A stretch of DNA of 64,000 bases from Antarctobacter sediminis (GTDB taxonomy: Bacteria > Pseudomonadota > Alphaproteobacteria > Rhodobacterales > Rhodobacteraceae): positions 62,001 through 126,000 of the forward strand of contig NZ_JAHUZG010000006.1 in NCBI RefSeq assembly GCF_019218285.1, in the 5' to 3' direction. The position numbers were made by a program, and so were the translations under genes. Below are positions 27,434 through 35,327 of this stretch, one piece after another; positions within the stretch are counted from its first letter, which is position 1; each line of letters starts with the position of its first letter. A model generated the notes under the pieces. It did no database searches. It was not told the origin of the DNA and worked only from the letters and a program-made list of their open reading frames with translations.

Positions 27434-28080
27434 CCGCAGAGGCGCGCTTGCGCGAACAGATCTGTCTCTTGGCCAAATCGATGTTCGACCGTGGCCTTAC
27501 CAGCGGCAGTACCGGCAATATCTCGGCCAAGACCGAGGATGGCGGCCTGTTGGTTTCGCCGACCGGCACCAGCTTTGGCCGGCTCGATCCCGCCCGGCTC
27601 AGCCGCTTCGACGCTGATGGCAACCACGTCGAAGGCGACAAACCGACCAAGGAAATGCCGCTGCATTCCGCGTTCTACGACACCCGCAGCACGGCGGGCG
27701 CGGTGGTGCATCTGCATTCCTGTCATTCCGTCGCGCTTTCCATGATGCCGGACGTGGACGAAGACAACTTCCTGCCGCCGCTCACGCCCTACGGGATCAT
27801 GAAGCTGGGCCGGGTCAAGCTGTTGCCCTTCTTCCTGCCGGGCGACCCGGCGATGGGTGAGGCGGTGCGCGGGCTTGCCGGCAAACGCAGCGCGGTGATG
27901 CTGGCCAATCACGGCCCCGTCGTGGCCGGCAAGGATGTCGAGGCCGCCTGCAACGCTATCGAGGAGCTCGAAGACACCGCGCGCCTGGCGATGCTGACGC
28001 GGAGCGTGCACCCGCGCGGCCTAACTGAGGCCGAGGTTCGGGCGCTGATCACCAAATTCGATGTGGAGTGGGACGGATGA
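27430..28080 (+). CDS. otnC: 3-oxo-tetronate 4-phosphate decarboxylase
   Basis: A 216-residue class II aldolase-fold protein. The phosphate-binding sequence is TSGSTGNISAK, the zinc ligands are in VVHLHSCHSVALS and MLANHGPVVAGKD, and the catalytic Glu lies in TKEMPLHSAFY. OtnC decarboxylates 3-oxo-tetronate-4-phosphate to dihydroxyacetone phosphate. The start is the ATG overlapping the otnK stop. Confidence 0.9.
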   Translation: MTAEARLREQICLLAKSMFDRGLTSGSTGNISAKTEDGGLLVSPTGTSFGRLDPARLSRFDADGNHVEGDKPTKEMPLHSAFYDTRSTAGAVVHLHSCHSVALSMMPDVDEDNFLPPLTPYGIMKLGRVKLLPFFLPGDPAMGEAVRGLAGKRSAVMLANHGPVVAGKDVEAACNAIEELEDTARLAMLTRSVHPRGLTEAEVRALITKFDVEWDG

Positions 28081-28850
28081 GATTTTCTGCCAACCTCGGT
28101 TTCCTGTGGGCCGACCGACCGCTGCCCGAAGCCATCCGGGCCGCCAAGGCGTCGGGGTTCGACGCCGTCGAATGCCACTGGCCCTATGACATTCCCACCG
28201 ACGCGGTGAAGGCCGCTCTGGATGAGACCGGTCTGCAGATGCTGGGCCTGAACACCCGGCGTGGCGCTGTCGCCGCCGGTGACAATGGACTGTCGGCCAT
28301 CCCCGGCCGCGAAGCCGAAGCGCGTTCGGCCATCGACGAGGGCATCGCCTATGCTGCCGCCATCGGAACACCGAACATCCATGTCATGGCCGGGTTTGCC
28401 GCTGGGTACGCGGCCCGCAACACCTTTGTCTCGAACCTGAAATACGCCTGCGCGCAATCCGCCCCCCACGGCATCACCATCCTGATCGAACCGCTGAACA
28501 AATACGACGCGCCGGGCTATTTCCTGACGACGACCGACCAGGCGCTGGCGATCATCGAGGCGGTGGGGATGTCAAACCTGAAACTGATGTTCGACTGCTA
28601 CCATGTGCAACTGATGGAGGGCGATCTGTCTCACAGGATCGAGACGCTCCTGCCGTCGATTGGGCACATCCAGTTCGCTTCTGTCCCGGGTCGCGGCTCC
28701 CCGGATCATGGAGAGATCAACTATGACCACGTGTTCCGGGTCATTTCCGATCTGGGCTATGGCCGTCCGCTAGGCGCGGAATACAAACCCGACGGTAGCA
28801 CCGACGACACGCTTGGCTGGCTGAACGACCGGGTTGCCAAGCGGGTGTAG
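28077..28850 (+). CDS. otnI: 2-oxo-tetronate isomerase (hydroxypyruvate-isomerase-like)
   Basis: A 257-residue TIM-barrel protein of the Hyi/OtnI family, starting MRFSANLGFLWADRPL. Metal ligands are visible in ILIEPLNKYDAPGYFL (Glu), LMFDCYHVQ (Asp), HIQFASVPGRGSPDHGEINY and GAEYKP (Glu). It isomerises 2-oxo- to 3-oxo-tetronate, giving otnK its substrate. The start overlaps the otnC stop as ATGA, and it is the last gene of the operon. Confidence 0.9.
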   Translation: MRFSANLGFLWADRPLPEAIRAAKASGFDAVECHWPYDIPTDAVKAALDETGLQMLGLNTRRGAVAAGDNGLSAIPGREAEARSAIDEGIAYAAAIGTPNIHVMAGFAAGYAARNTFVSNLKYACAQSAPHGITILIEPLNKYDAPGYFLTTTDQALAIIEAVGMSNLKLMFDCYHVQLMEGDLSHRIETLLPSIGHIQFASVPGRGSPDHGEINYDHVFRVISDLGYGRPLGAEYKPDGSTDDTLGWLNDRVAKRV

Positions 28851-29040
28851 GCGTCCGAAATGCAGAGAGATCTACTATTCCTACCCGATAACTACTTTTT
28901 GACATTTTTCCCTGTTATCCACGAGAAAAGCAGCAGCCGTAGAGGCTCGCAATTGGCAGTCTTGCGCACCAAGCTTACTTCCATCAAGCCTGCAAAAATG
29001 TCCGCTACAAGTAGTGTTCGAAGCTATTTTCAGACAGAGG

Positions 29041-30261
29041 TCAATCGCATCTCGCTTCGAGTAGCCGCTCAGTGGCCAGTTTTATTTGATTCAAGTAGCG
29101 TTCATGCCCATCTACAAGAGACATTGCGAGGTCCGGTGAACCTGTTGTTCCCGCAAGTTCGATCTGTGTGCAGAACCAATTGAGGACCGCGCCACGCGGC
29201 AAAGTGTCGGCGGGCGGGAAATTTTGTTCAACAGCAGGTGCTTTGGCGATTTCGCCGCTGAGCAATTTGGCGGCGAAACCTGGATCAGCGACAAAGGGGC
29301 GGCCTATCCCGATCAAGTCGGTTTTGCCGCGTGAAATGGCGTCGTTCATGACGCAGGAAGATCGAAAACCTCCGGTGACCATCAGGGGAATGGTCAGTGC
29401 CACCTTGATCGCGGCGGCGTAGTCGAGAAAGTAAGCTTCGCGTATCTGCGTCGAACCACTTTTCGAAACGTGTTGATATGCCGTCGGTTTTTCGAAATTG
29501 CCGCCGGAGATTTCGATGAAATCTATTCCCTCGGCTTCCAGCATCACGGCTACCTGAACAGCCTCGGCGTGGTCGAAGCCGCCTTTCTGGAAGTCGGATG
29601 AGTTCAGTTTGACGGCAACAATAAAATATGGATTCACGGCGCTCCGAACCGCTTTGACCACCTCAATCACTAGCCGTGCCCGGTTTCCCAATGAACCGCC
29701 CCAACGGTCGGTGCGGGTGTTGATCCGGGACGACAAGGCGGAACTCAGCAGGTAGCCATGTGCGGCGTGAATCTCAACGCCATCAAAACCAACCTCTTGA
29801 GCGATTCTGGCGGACCGGACAAACTTTGCAATGATCTCTTCGAAATCGGACTCGCTTGCCGGGGTCGGCTTGCCGTAGCCCGGTAAATCCAATTGGAGGT
29901 CTGAAACAGATGTTGGGGAGGCATTGATCGCTTCGGGGGTTTGCCGACCGGCGTGAGCGAGTTGCACGAGGGTTTTGGCGTCACCGCTTTTACCTGCCGC
30001 GGCCAGTGCTGAGGCGCTCTTCATATCCGTATCGGGGTCCAGAACGAAGTTTCCCGCGTGTTCGAGGTGCATTCTATCCACAGGTGTGTTTCCGGTGATC
30101 AGCAATGCCGCGCCCCCCGAGCTCCATCGCGCGAAGAGGTCGATAAGGGCGTGTGTTGGATTGTTGTCCGCGTCCGCAAGCGCCTCTGACATCGCGGATT
30201 TCACGATGCGGTTTTTGAGTGTGACGCCATTTGGCAGGATGAGAGGGTCGTTGATGGTCAT
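29041..30261 (-). CDS. Old-Yellow-Enzyme-family NADH:flavin oxidoreductase
   Basis: A 406-residue FMN-dependent TIM-barrel reductase. Seen are LKNRIVKSAMSE (FMN side), LVQLAHAGRQ, the GVEIHAAHGYLLSSALS motif (His pair for substrate carbonyl), NTRTDRWGGSLGNRARL and VTGGFRS ... IGIGRPFVADP (FMN phosphate). It probably reduces activated alkenes such as enones. The 4Fe-4S C-terminal domain of dienoyl-CoA reductases is absent. It starts two bases after an ArsR-type gene and looks less GC-rich than the flanks, suggesting later acquisition. Confidence 0.87.
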   Translation of the reverse strand: MTINDPLILPNGVTLKNRIVKSAMSEALADADNNPTHALIDLFARWSSGGAALLITGNTPVDRMHLEHAGNFVLDPDTDMKSASALAAAGKSGDAKTLVQLAHAGRQTPEAINASPTSVSDLQLDLPGYGKPTPASESDFEEIIAKFVRSARIAQEVGFDGVEIHAAHGYLLSSALSSRINTRTDRWGGSLGNRARLVIEVVKAVRSAVNPYFIVAVKLNSSDFQKGGFDHAEAVQVAVMLEAEGIDFIEISGGNFEKPTAYQHVSKSGSTQIREAYFLDYAAAIKVALTIPLMVTGGFRSSCVMNDAISRGKTDLIGIGRPFVADPGFAAKLLSGEIAKAPAVEQNFPPADTLPRGAVLNWFCTQIELAGTTGSPDLAMSLVDGHERYLNQIKLATERLLEARCD

Positions 30262-30263
30262 GG

Positions 30264-30563
30264 CTACACTTCCTCTTGCAGCGTTTTCAGCATCGCCGCG
30301 ATGGCTTCTTCATTCCGGCTGTAGAAAGTCCATTGGCCATGTCGTTCCGAGGTCACGAGGTTCGCATCCTTGAGCAGGCGCATGTAAGTCGACACTGTCG
30401 ATTGAGAGAGGTTGGCCCTTTCCTGAATGTAGCCGACGCATACACCGGTCAGATCAGCGTGTTCCGGCAAGGCTGGCGGGAAGTTGGAACGGTCCTTGAG
30501 CCACGCAAGTATCTGGCGGCGGATCGGGTTGTTAAGAGCTGAGAGAGCTTTATCTATGTTCAT
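30264..30563 (-). CDS. ArsR-family winged-helix repressor
   Basis: A 99-residue regulator with only a winged helix: LNNPIRRQILAWLKD, then YIQERANLSQSTVSTYMRLLKDANLVTSERHGQWTFYSRNEE. The usual ArsR metal motif ELCVCDL is absent, so it is more like the redox- or electrophile-sensing members; two cysteines are not evident beyond GVCVG. It forms a two-gene operon with the flavin reductase (2-base gap), and a palindrome covers its own start region. Confidence 0.85.
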   Translation of the reverse strand: MNIDKALSALNNPIRRQILAWLKDRSNFPPALPEHADLTGVCVGYIQERANLSQSTVSTYMRLLKDANLVTSERHGQWTFYSRNEEAIAAMLKTLQEEV

Positions 30564-30583
30564 ATATCGATTTATCTCGATAT
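30564..30583. promoter_or_regulatory. Palindrome at the ArsR start, probable autoregulatory operator
   Basis: ATATCGA (30564-30570) and TCGATAT (30577-30583) form a perfect inverted repeat with six bases between, immediately upstream of the arsR-like start codon. The AT-rich context fits a promoter region. Confidence 0.55.
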
Positions 30584-30638
30584 TATGAATTTAAGTCAAG
30601 CCGCCCAACACCAGCAGGGGGCAGGTCAAGTGGTGTCT

Positions 30639-31874
30639 TCATTTTCCAGCGATGAACTCATAGAGGCGCCTTGAAAGGTCGGCCCGCTCGCCAGAAGTGT
30701 CAATTCTGCGGTAGCTTGCATCCAGCCCCTTCAAACTGTGATCGCAAAAGGCGTCCGCAATGTGGTCGGGGACGGGCGGCGAGGCTCGGCGACAGTATTC
30801 CTTGATCGCATTCCGGAAGCCGTGATTGGTCAAACTGGTATCGTATCGCTTGAGGATCTTCAGGAGCGCATTCGGCGAGACATGGCCTCGCGTCGTCGGG
30901 CTCTCGAAGGCGAACTCAGCAGAGGGATTTGCGGCCTTGAGCGCGACCAGTTGAGCCAGGAGGCCATCCGGTATCCGCAGGGAATACTCGCGGCCCGATT
31001 TCATGTGACCAGTATCCTCCTTGCTGCTGCGCGCAGGGACGGTCCAAACACCTGTGTCGAGATCGATATGATCCCACCTCGCCTGGACGACCACGCCCAC
31101 GCGGTGCCCTGTCACCATGGCGACAAGGATCGCGAGTTTGGTGGACGGGCTGGCGTTGGTCGCCTGAACAGCTTGCCACAGCCGCGGCATATCCTCGGCC
31201 GGCAACGTTCCGTGATGGCGTTTCGGCGTGCTCCTCTTGGGGAATTGCGACCTTGGCGGCGTGGGGTTTTCCTCGCGAAACTCGCGCGTGATCGCCAGTT
31301 CAAAGACCTTGTCGATGTGCCCCAGAGCATGCCCTGCCGTGACCGGAATCTTGCGGAAGAGCGGCAGCAAGAGGTCATGGATTTCTCGACGTCGGATCTC
31401 GTTGATTGGGCGTTTGCCGATCACGGGGCTGATGTGCTGCTCATGGATCGCACGTGGGCGGCGACGGCTTGGACCGGCTTGCAGATGCGGTTCGACATCC
31501 GCGAACCAGTCTTGCCAGAGATCATCATAGGTGGGCACCCGATGGTCGTGTTGATCCGAAAGACCGCCCAGCACCGCACCTCGGACAACCTTCTCAAAGG
31601 TGGCCGCATCGTTCGAGTTGGCCAGCCCCTTCTTGAGCGCCTCGATCCCGAACCCTTCGCCGCGCAGGCGCTTGGCGGTCAGCGCAATTTCACGCGCCGT
31701 CGCCAGCTTGACTTCCGGATAGTCACCGACCTTCAGCCAAGTCTTGGGCCGGAGATAAAACGCCTTGCTTCCGGAAGGCCAGCCACGAACGTAGAGCCCG
31801 TCTCGCCCACCAACACTGCGGGCTTCGCCCGGCTTCTCGGGCTTCCATTTGCGGATGGCTACATCAGTGGACAT
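30639..31874 (-). CDS. Phage/island-type tyrosine recombinase (integrase)
   Basis: About 411 residues. The N-terminus resembles the arm-DNA-binding DUF4102 domain (GLYVRGWPSGSKAFYLR, KVGDYPEVKLATAREIA), followed by a core-binding and a catalytic domain. The catalytic set is complete: Arg in VTGHRVGVVVQ, His and Arg in NHGFRNAI, His in FCDHSLKG and Tyr in ASYRRID. It should therefore be active. The ATG at 31874 is chosen over a GTG at 31895; neither has a good ribosome site. No tRNA, excisionase or direct-repeat attachment site was found nearby. Confidence 0.87.
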   Translation of the reverse strand: MSTDVAIRKWKPEKPGEARSVGGRDGLYVRGWPSGSKAFYLRPKTWLKVGDYPEVKLATAREIALTAKRLRGEGFGIEALKKGLANSNDAATFEKVVRGAVLGGLSDQHDHRVPTYDDLWQDWFADVEPHLQAGPSRRRPRAIHEQHISPVIGKRPINEIRRREIHDLLLPLFRKIPVTAGHALGHIDKVFELAITREFREENPTPPRSQFPKRSTPKRHHGTLPAEDMPRLWQAVQATNASPSTKLAILVAMVTGHRVGVVVQARWDHIDLDTGVWTVPARSSKEDTGHMKSGREYSLRIPDGLLAQLVALKAANPSAEFAFESPTTRGHVSPNALLKILKRYDTSLTNHGFRNAIKEYCRRASPPVPDHIADAFCDHSLKGLDASYRRIDTSGERADLSRRLYEFIAGK

Positions 31875-31985
31875 TGGACTGGGCAAGAGAGACACTCCGG
31901 ATACACTTTATCTCTGACATTCGGCGACATGCGATGAGATCAGATGACACGAGAATCGCCATATTATTCTGAAAATTTACATTTT

Positions 31986-32138
31986 TTACCAGTAAGCGCC
32001 ACGGAAATCGCGCACTGTATCGCTCCCTGAGCCTCCGCCACCGCCGCCTTTGTTGCCTGTTTTCCAGCTTGCCTGAGATGCCTTGGTGAGCTGAGAGTTG
32101 GGGCGTTTCCTGTTCCGATCAGTTTCATTGGCTTTCAT
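31986..32138 (-). CDS. Small glycine-rich ORF coupled to IclR gene (unrecognised)
   Basis: A 50-residue ORF, beginning MKANETDRNRKRP, with a basic first half, the segment NKGGGGGGSGSD and the end VRDFRGAYW. It is unrecognised. In its favour: its ATG overlaps the stop of the IclR gene as ATGA, and GGAG lies four bases before the start. Against: it is short, and repetitive glycine codons could inflate the open frame. Confidence 0.4.
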   Translation of the reverse strand: MKANETDRNRKRPNSQLTKASQASWKTGNKGGGGGGSGSDTVRDFRGAYW

Positions 32139-32929
32139 CCGTCTCCGACCGTTTGCGCAATCGCTTGTGAAAACATCCGCGAGGGGTGTCCGCCGATCGC
32201 GTGGGACACGGCATCGGCCTCTTGCCATAGCGATGTTACAATTTGTTGGCGGAGACTGTCCGTCATCCTGTGGCACGGTGTGGCCACGGCGAGCGCACCC
32301 CGAGCCATTCCGCTTTGGTCGAAGAAGGGAACCGCAATGCCATAGACGTCCTCTTCGTTTTCTTCTTCGGACGTTGCATATCCCTGCCGCTGCACAATCG
32401 CGATGCTTTCGCGGACTTCTTCCGGATCGGTCATGGTGTAGATCGTCTGGGATTTCAGCGGCAAAACCAATGTCCGGTCTCGTAGCGCTTGGGAGCCAAA
32501 TGCCAACACCGCGACACCGGATGCGGTGCTGTGAAGCGGCAGTATCTCGCCCGCGATCAGGGACACCCGCGTGCTGCGCGTGCTTTCGCAAATTCCGATT
32601 GTCGCAAGAGCTGGCCCTGAGATGATCGAGGCATGTGCCGTTTCACCGAGGTTATTTGCCAACTGTTCCAGTGCCGGGCTCACAATCGAAGCAATGGGTG
32701 AGGTCGCCTCGCGGATCTGCGCCAGCCTCAAGACCCCCGCACCCAGAGAATATGCGCGCGTCCCTTCCTTTTGCTCCAGAAGTCCGGCGTCGGTCAGGCT
32801 GGTCAACAGGCGATAGACCGAGGCCTTGTTGATCCCGGCGCGTCTGGTCAGTTCGGAAAGGCCCAGTTCGGGCTCTTCCTCGGAGAAATACTCCAGAAGA
32901 GACAAGGCTTTGGCAACTGTGGACGACAT
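32135..32929 (-). CDS. IclR-family transcriptional regulator
   Basis: A 264-residue IclR regulator: winged helix at about 1-65 (ALSLLEYFSEEEPELGLSELTRRAGINKASVYRLLTSL in outline) and an effector domain at about 80-250 with LPLHSTASGVAVLAFG and the cysteine-free GYATSEEENEEDVYGIAVPFFD segment. GGAGAAG precedes the ATG. It is divergent from the aminotransferase gene with 163 bases between, so it probably controls the phospho-lyase/kinase cassette. Confidence 0.87.
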   Translation of the reverse strand: MSSTVAKALSLLEYFSEEEPELGLSELTRRAGINKASVYRLLTSLTDAGLLEQKEGTRAYSLGAGVLRLAQIREATSPIASIVSPALEQLANNLGETAHASIISGPALATIGICESTRSTRVSLIAGEILPLHSTASGVAVLAFGSQALRDRTLVLPLKSQTIYTMTDPEEVRESIAIVQRQGYATSEEENEEDVYGIAVPFFDQSGMARGALAVATPCHRMTDSLRQQIVTSLWQEADAVSHAIGGHPSRMFSQAIAQTVGDG

Positions 32930-33019
32930 TGCGCTTCTCCGTTTCGATGAGGCTCCGGAACGACCTGTAGCCTTCGGTCATTGACGCTGAAAATCCGGGG
33001 GTTTAAATTATCAACCAGC

Positions 33020-33036
33020 GGTTACAATATAGAACC
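33020..33036. promoter_or_regulatory. Imperfect palindrome between iclR and aminotransferase genes
   Basis: GGTTACAATATAGAACC has GGTT and AACC ends with partial inner symmetry and lies in the AT-rich divergent promoter region. It is a candidate IclR site, but short and imperfect. Confidence 0.3.
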
Positions 33037-33092
33037 ATCTTTGAAAGTCAACAACCCGTGGCGCTGCGCGGTGGTGTGAAAGGAGACTGGCG

Positions 33093-34370
33093 ATGTCGGG
33101 AATAGTTGAACGCAGGCGCGCTCTGCTTGGGCCGAATGTTTCGACCTTCTACGACGACCCGGTGCATATCGTCCGGGGGGAGGGCGTCTGGTTGTGGGAC
33201 GCAAGCGGCAGCCGGTATCTGGACTGCTACAACAACGTGCCGCACGTGGGGCATTGCAATCCGCGGGTTGTGGATGCGATCTGCCAACAGGCTGGCAGGC
33301 TGAACACCCACACCCGTTACCTGCATACTGGAATTCTGGACTACACCGAGGCGCTTGTAGATACCTTCGACGGCGATCTTCGAACCGCGATACTGACCTG
33401 CTCGGGGTCCGAGGCCAACGACATCGCGTTGCGTATGGCCGAAGCAATGACAGGCAAGCGTGGCATCATCGCGACGGATGCAACCTATCACGGCAATACC
33501 GCGCTGGTCAGTCACCTGTCCAAAAGCAACATCCCCGAAGTGGGATTTGGACTGGGGCAGTATCTACGCCATGTGCATGCGCCCGACAGCTATCGGATCG
33601 ACGATCCTGATGGGCAACGCTTTGCCGCGCAGGTGCGGGAACAGATCGACGCGCTGGAGGAGGCGGGCATCGGGTTTGCCGCGCTGATCGTCTGTCCGCT
33701 CTTTCTGAACGAGGGCTTCCCGACCCAAGCTGAAGGCTGGCTGAAGCCCGCGGCAGAGGCGGTGCGCAAGGCTGGCGGGCTATTGATCTGTGACGAGGTG
33801 CAATCCGGCTTTGGTCGCTCGGGAAGCCATTTCTGGGCGCATCAGAAACAGGGCGTGATCCCGGATGTCGTGACCATGGGAAAGCCGATGGGCAATGGTC
33901 ATCCCGTCGCCGGTCTGGTGACAACGCCCGAGATCATGGCGCGATTTCGTCACGCGTTCCGATATTTCAACACATTCGGAGGCAACCCGGTCTCCTGCGC
34001 CGCGGCCATGGCGGTGTTGCGCGAGTTACAGGACCGTAACCTGCAAGCTCATGCCGCCCGGATCGGGCGACTGGCACAAGAGCGGCTGACCGAATTGGCG
34101 AAGAAATACGAGGTCATTGGTGATGTGCGCCAAAGCGGCATGGTTTTTGGTGCAGAGTTTGTTCTTGACCGGGGCACCAAGGATCCAGCCAGCACGTATG
34201 CTGACCGAGTGGTCAACGCGATGCGGAACCGGGGCATCCTGCTGTCAAAGCTGGGGCGGCACAAGAACACGCTCAAGATCCGTCCTCCGATGCCCTTCGC
34301 CGAAGAGCATCTTGATCTGCTGATTGACACGCTCGACGCGGTCATGGCCGAAACTCCGGTCGCCCCGTGA
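33093..34370 (+). CDS. Class III PLP enzyme resembling ethanolamine-phosphate / phosphohydroxylysine phospho-lyase
   Basis: A 425-residue fold-type I PLP enzyme. YLDCYNNVPHVGHCNPRVVD and LNTHTRYLH near the N-terminus, CDEVQSGFGRSGSHFW (PLP Asp, about 230-245) and VVTMGKPMGNGHPVAGLV (PLP Lys, about 257-274) match the AGXT2L/ETNPPL subgroup more than ordinary aminotransferases. Members of that subgroup release phosphate and ammonia from O-phosphorylated amino alcohols. The kinase gene next to it, joined by a GTGA overlap, supplies a plausible phosphorylation step. An ordinary omega-transaminase remains the alternative. AAGGAG precedes the ATG. Confidence 0.8.
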   Translation: MSGIVERRRALLGPNVSTFYDDPVHIVRGEGVWLWDASGSRYLDCYNNVPHVGHCNPRVVDAICQQAGRLNTHTRYLHTGILDYTEALVDTFDGDLRTAILTCSGSEANDIALRMAEAMTGKRGIIATDATYHGNTALVSHLSKSNIPEVGFGLGQYLRHVHAPDSYRIDDPDGQRFAAQVREQIDALEEAGIGFAALIVCPLFLNEGFPTQAEGWLKPAAEAVRKAGGLLICDEVQSGFGRSGSHFWAHQKQGVIPDVVTMGKPMGNGHPVAGLVTTPEIMARFRHAFRYFNTFGGNPVSCAAAMAVLRELQDRNLQAHAARIGRLAQERLTELAKKYEVIGDVRQSGMVFGAEFVLDRGTKDPASTYADRVVNAMRNRGILLSKLGRHKNTLKIRPPMPFAEEHLDLLIDTLDAVMAETPVAP

Positions 34371-35314
34371 CTGAGGCCGTACAACAGGCACTTACCCTTT
34401 GGGGCTTTGCCGGGGCCCGATGCGACTTTGTCGCGGGTCGTGAAAACCGTGTCTACCGAGTTCACACAAACGAGGGAGATTTCGCCCTGCGCCTGAAGCG
34501 TCCGGGCTATCGCAGCGAGGCGGAACTGTGGTCCGAATTGCAATGGCTGGATGCGATTGACCGCGCGGGATTGCACGTGCCGCGGCCCCGCCGGTCGCTT
34601 TCCGGGAAGCTTTTGGAACAAGTGGGGGGCGGTTTCGCCGACCTGATCGGCTGGATGCATGGTACGCCGCTTGGCGAAGGCCAAGCCCCTCTCGCGCTGG
34701 CTGATGGGCCGCTGGTATTTCGGCGGCTGGGGCAGATTCTGGCGCGGCTGCACGAAGCCAGTGATGCCTGGACGTACCCGCCGGGCTTCACCCGCTGCTC
34801 TTGGGATGCGGACGGGTTGTTGGGGGAAGACCCGGTCTGGGGGTGTTTCTGGGAGAACCCGACCCTCGATCCCGAAGCACGCGCCTTGTTGGAGCGGTTC
34901 CGGGTTCAGGCGAGGCAAGCACTGAAGCGATACGCAGATCGGCTGGACTACGGTCTGATCCATGCTGATCCGTTGCGTGAGAACGTGCTTGTCGATGGGG
35001 AAGAAATCAAACTTCTTGATTTCGACGACGGCGGGTTCGGCTTTCGTCTGTTCGACATTGCCACCGCGCTGCTGCGCAACATGGATGAGCCGGACTATCC
35101 CACGCTGAAAGCCGCGCTGTTGGAAGGGTATCGCGAGGTTCGGCCGCTGGATGACCGGCTGCTGGATTTGTTTCTTGCCCTGCGCGCGGTCACCTACGTG
35201 GGCTGGATCGTTCCGCGCATGGGGGAGGCCGGGGCCGAGGAGCGGAACGCGCGATTCAATGCGCGCGCAAGTAGGCTTTGCGCGTCCTTTCTGGGGGAAA
35301 CCCATTCAGTCTGA
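34367..35314 (+). CDS. APH-family small-molecule kinase (hydroxylysine-kinase-like)
   Basis: A 315-residue kinase of the aminoglycoside-phosphotransferase/choline-kinase fold. ENRVYRVHTNEGDFALRLKR contains the ATP-binding Lys; the catalytic loop is YGLIHADPLRENVLVD (Asp and Asn) and the metal Asp is in IKLLDFDDGGFG. The GTG start overlaps the stop of the PLP enzyme. Kinases of this fold paired with AGXT2L-type lyases act on amino alcohols such as 5-hydroxylysine. The exact substrate cannot be read from sequence. Confidence 0.8.
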   Translation: MTEAVQQALTLWGFAGARCDFVAGRENRVYRVHTNEGDFALRLKRPGYRSEAELWSELQWLDAIDRAGLHVPRPRRSLSGKLLEQVGGGFADLIGWMHGTPLGEGQAPLALADGPLVFRRLGQILARLHEASDAWTYPPGFTRCSWDADGLLGEDPVWGCFWENPTLDPEARALLERFRVQARQALKRYADRLDYGLIHADPLRENVLVDGEEIKLLDFDDGGFGFRLFDIATALLRNMDEPDYPTLKAALLEGYREVRPLDDRLLDLFLALRAVTYVGWIVPRMGEAGAEERNARFNARASRLCASFLGETHSV

Positions 35315-35327
35315 GGGGGAGGCTGAC

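Noticed and set aside
28860-29183. 107-codon open frame after otnI
   Set aside because: It overlaps the end of the flavin reductase gene on the other strand, lacks a ribosome site and shows no domain.
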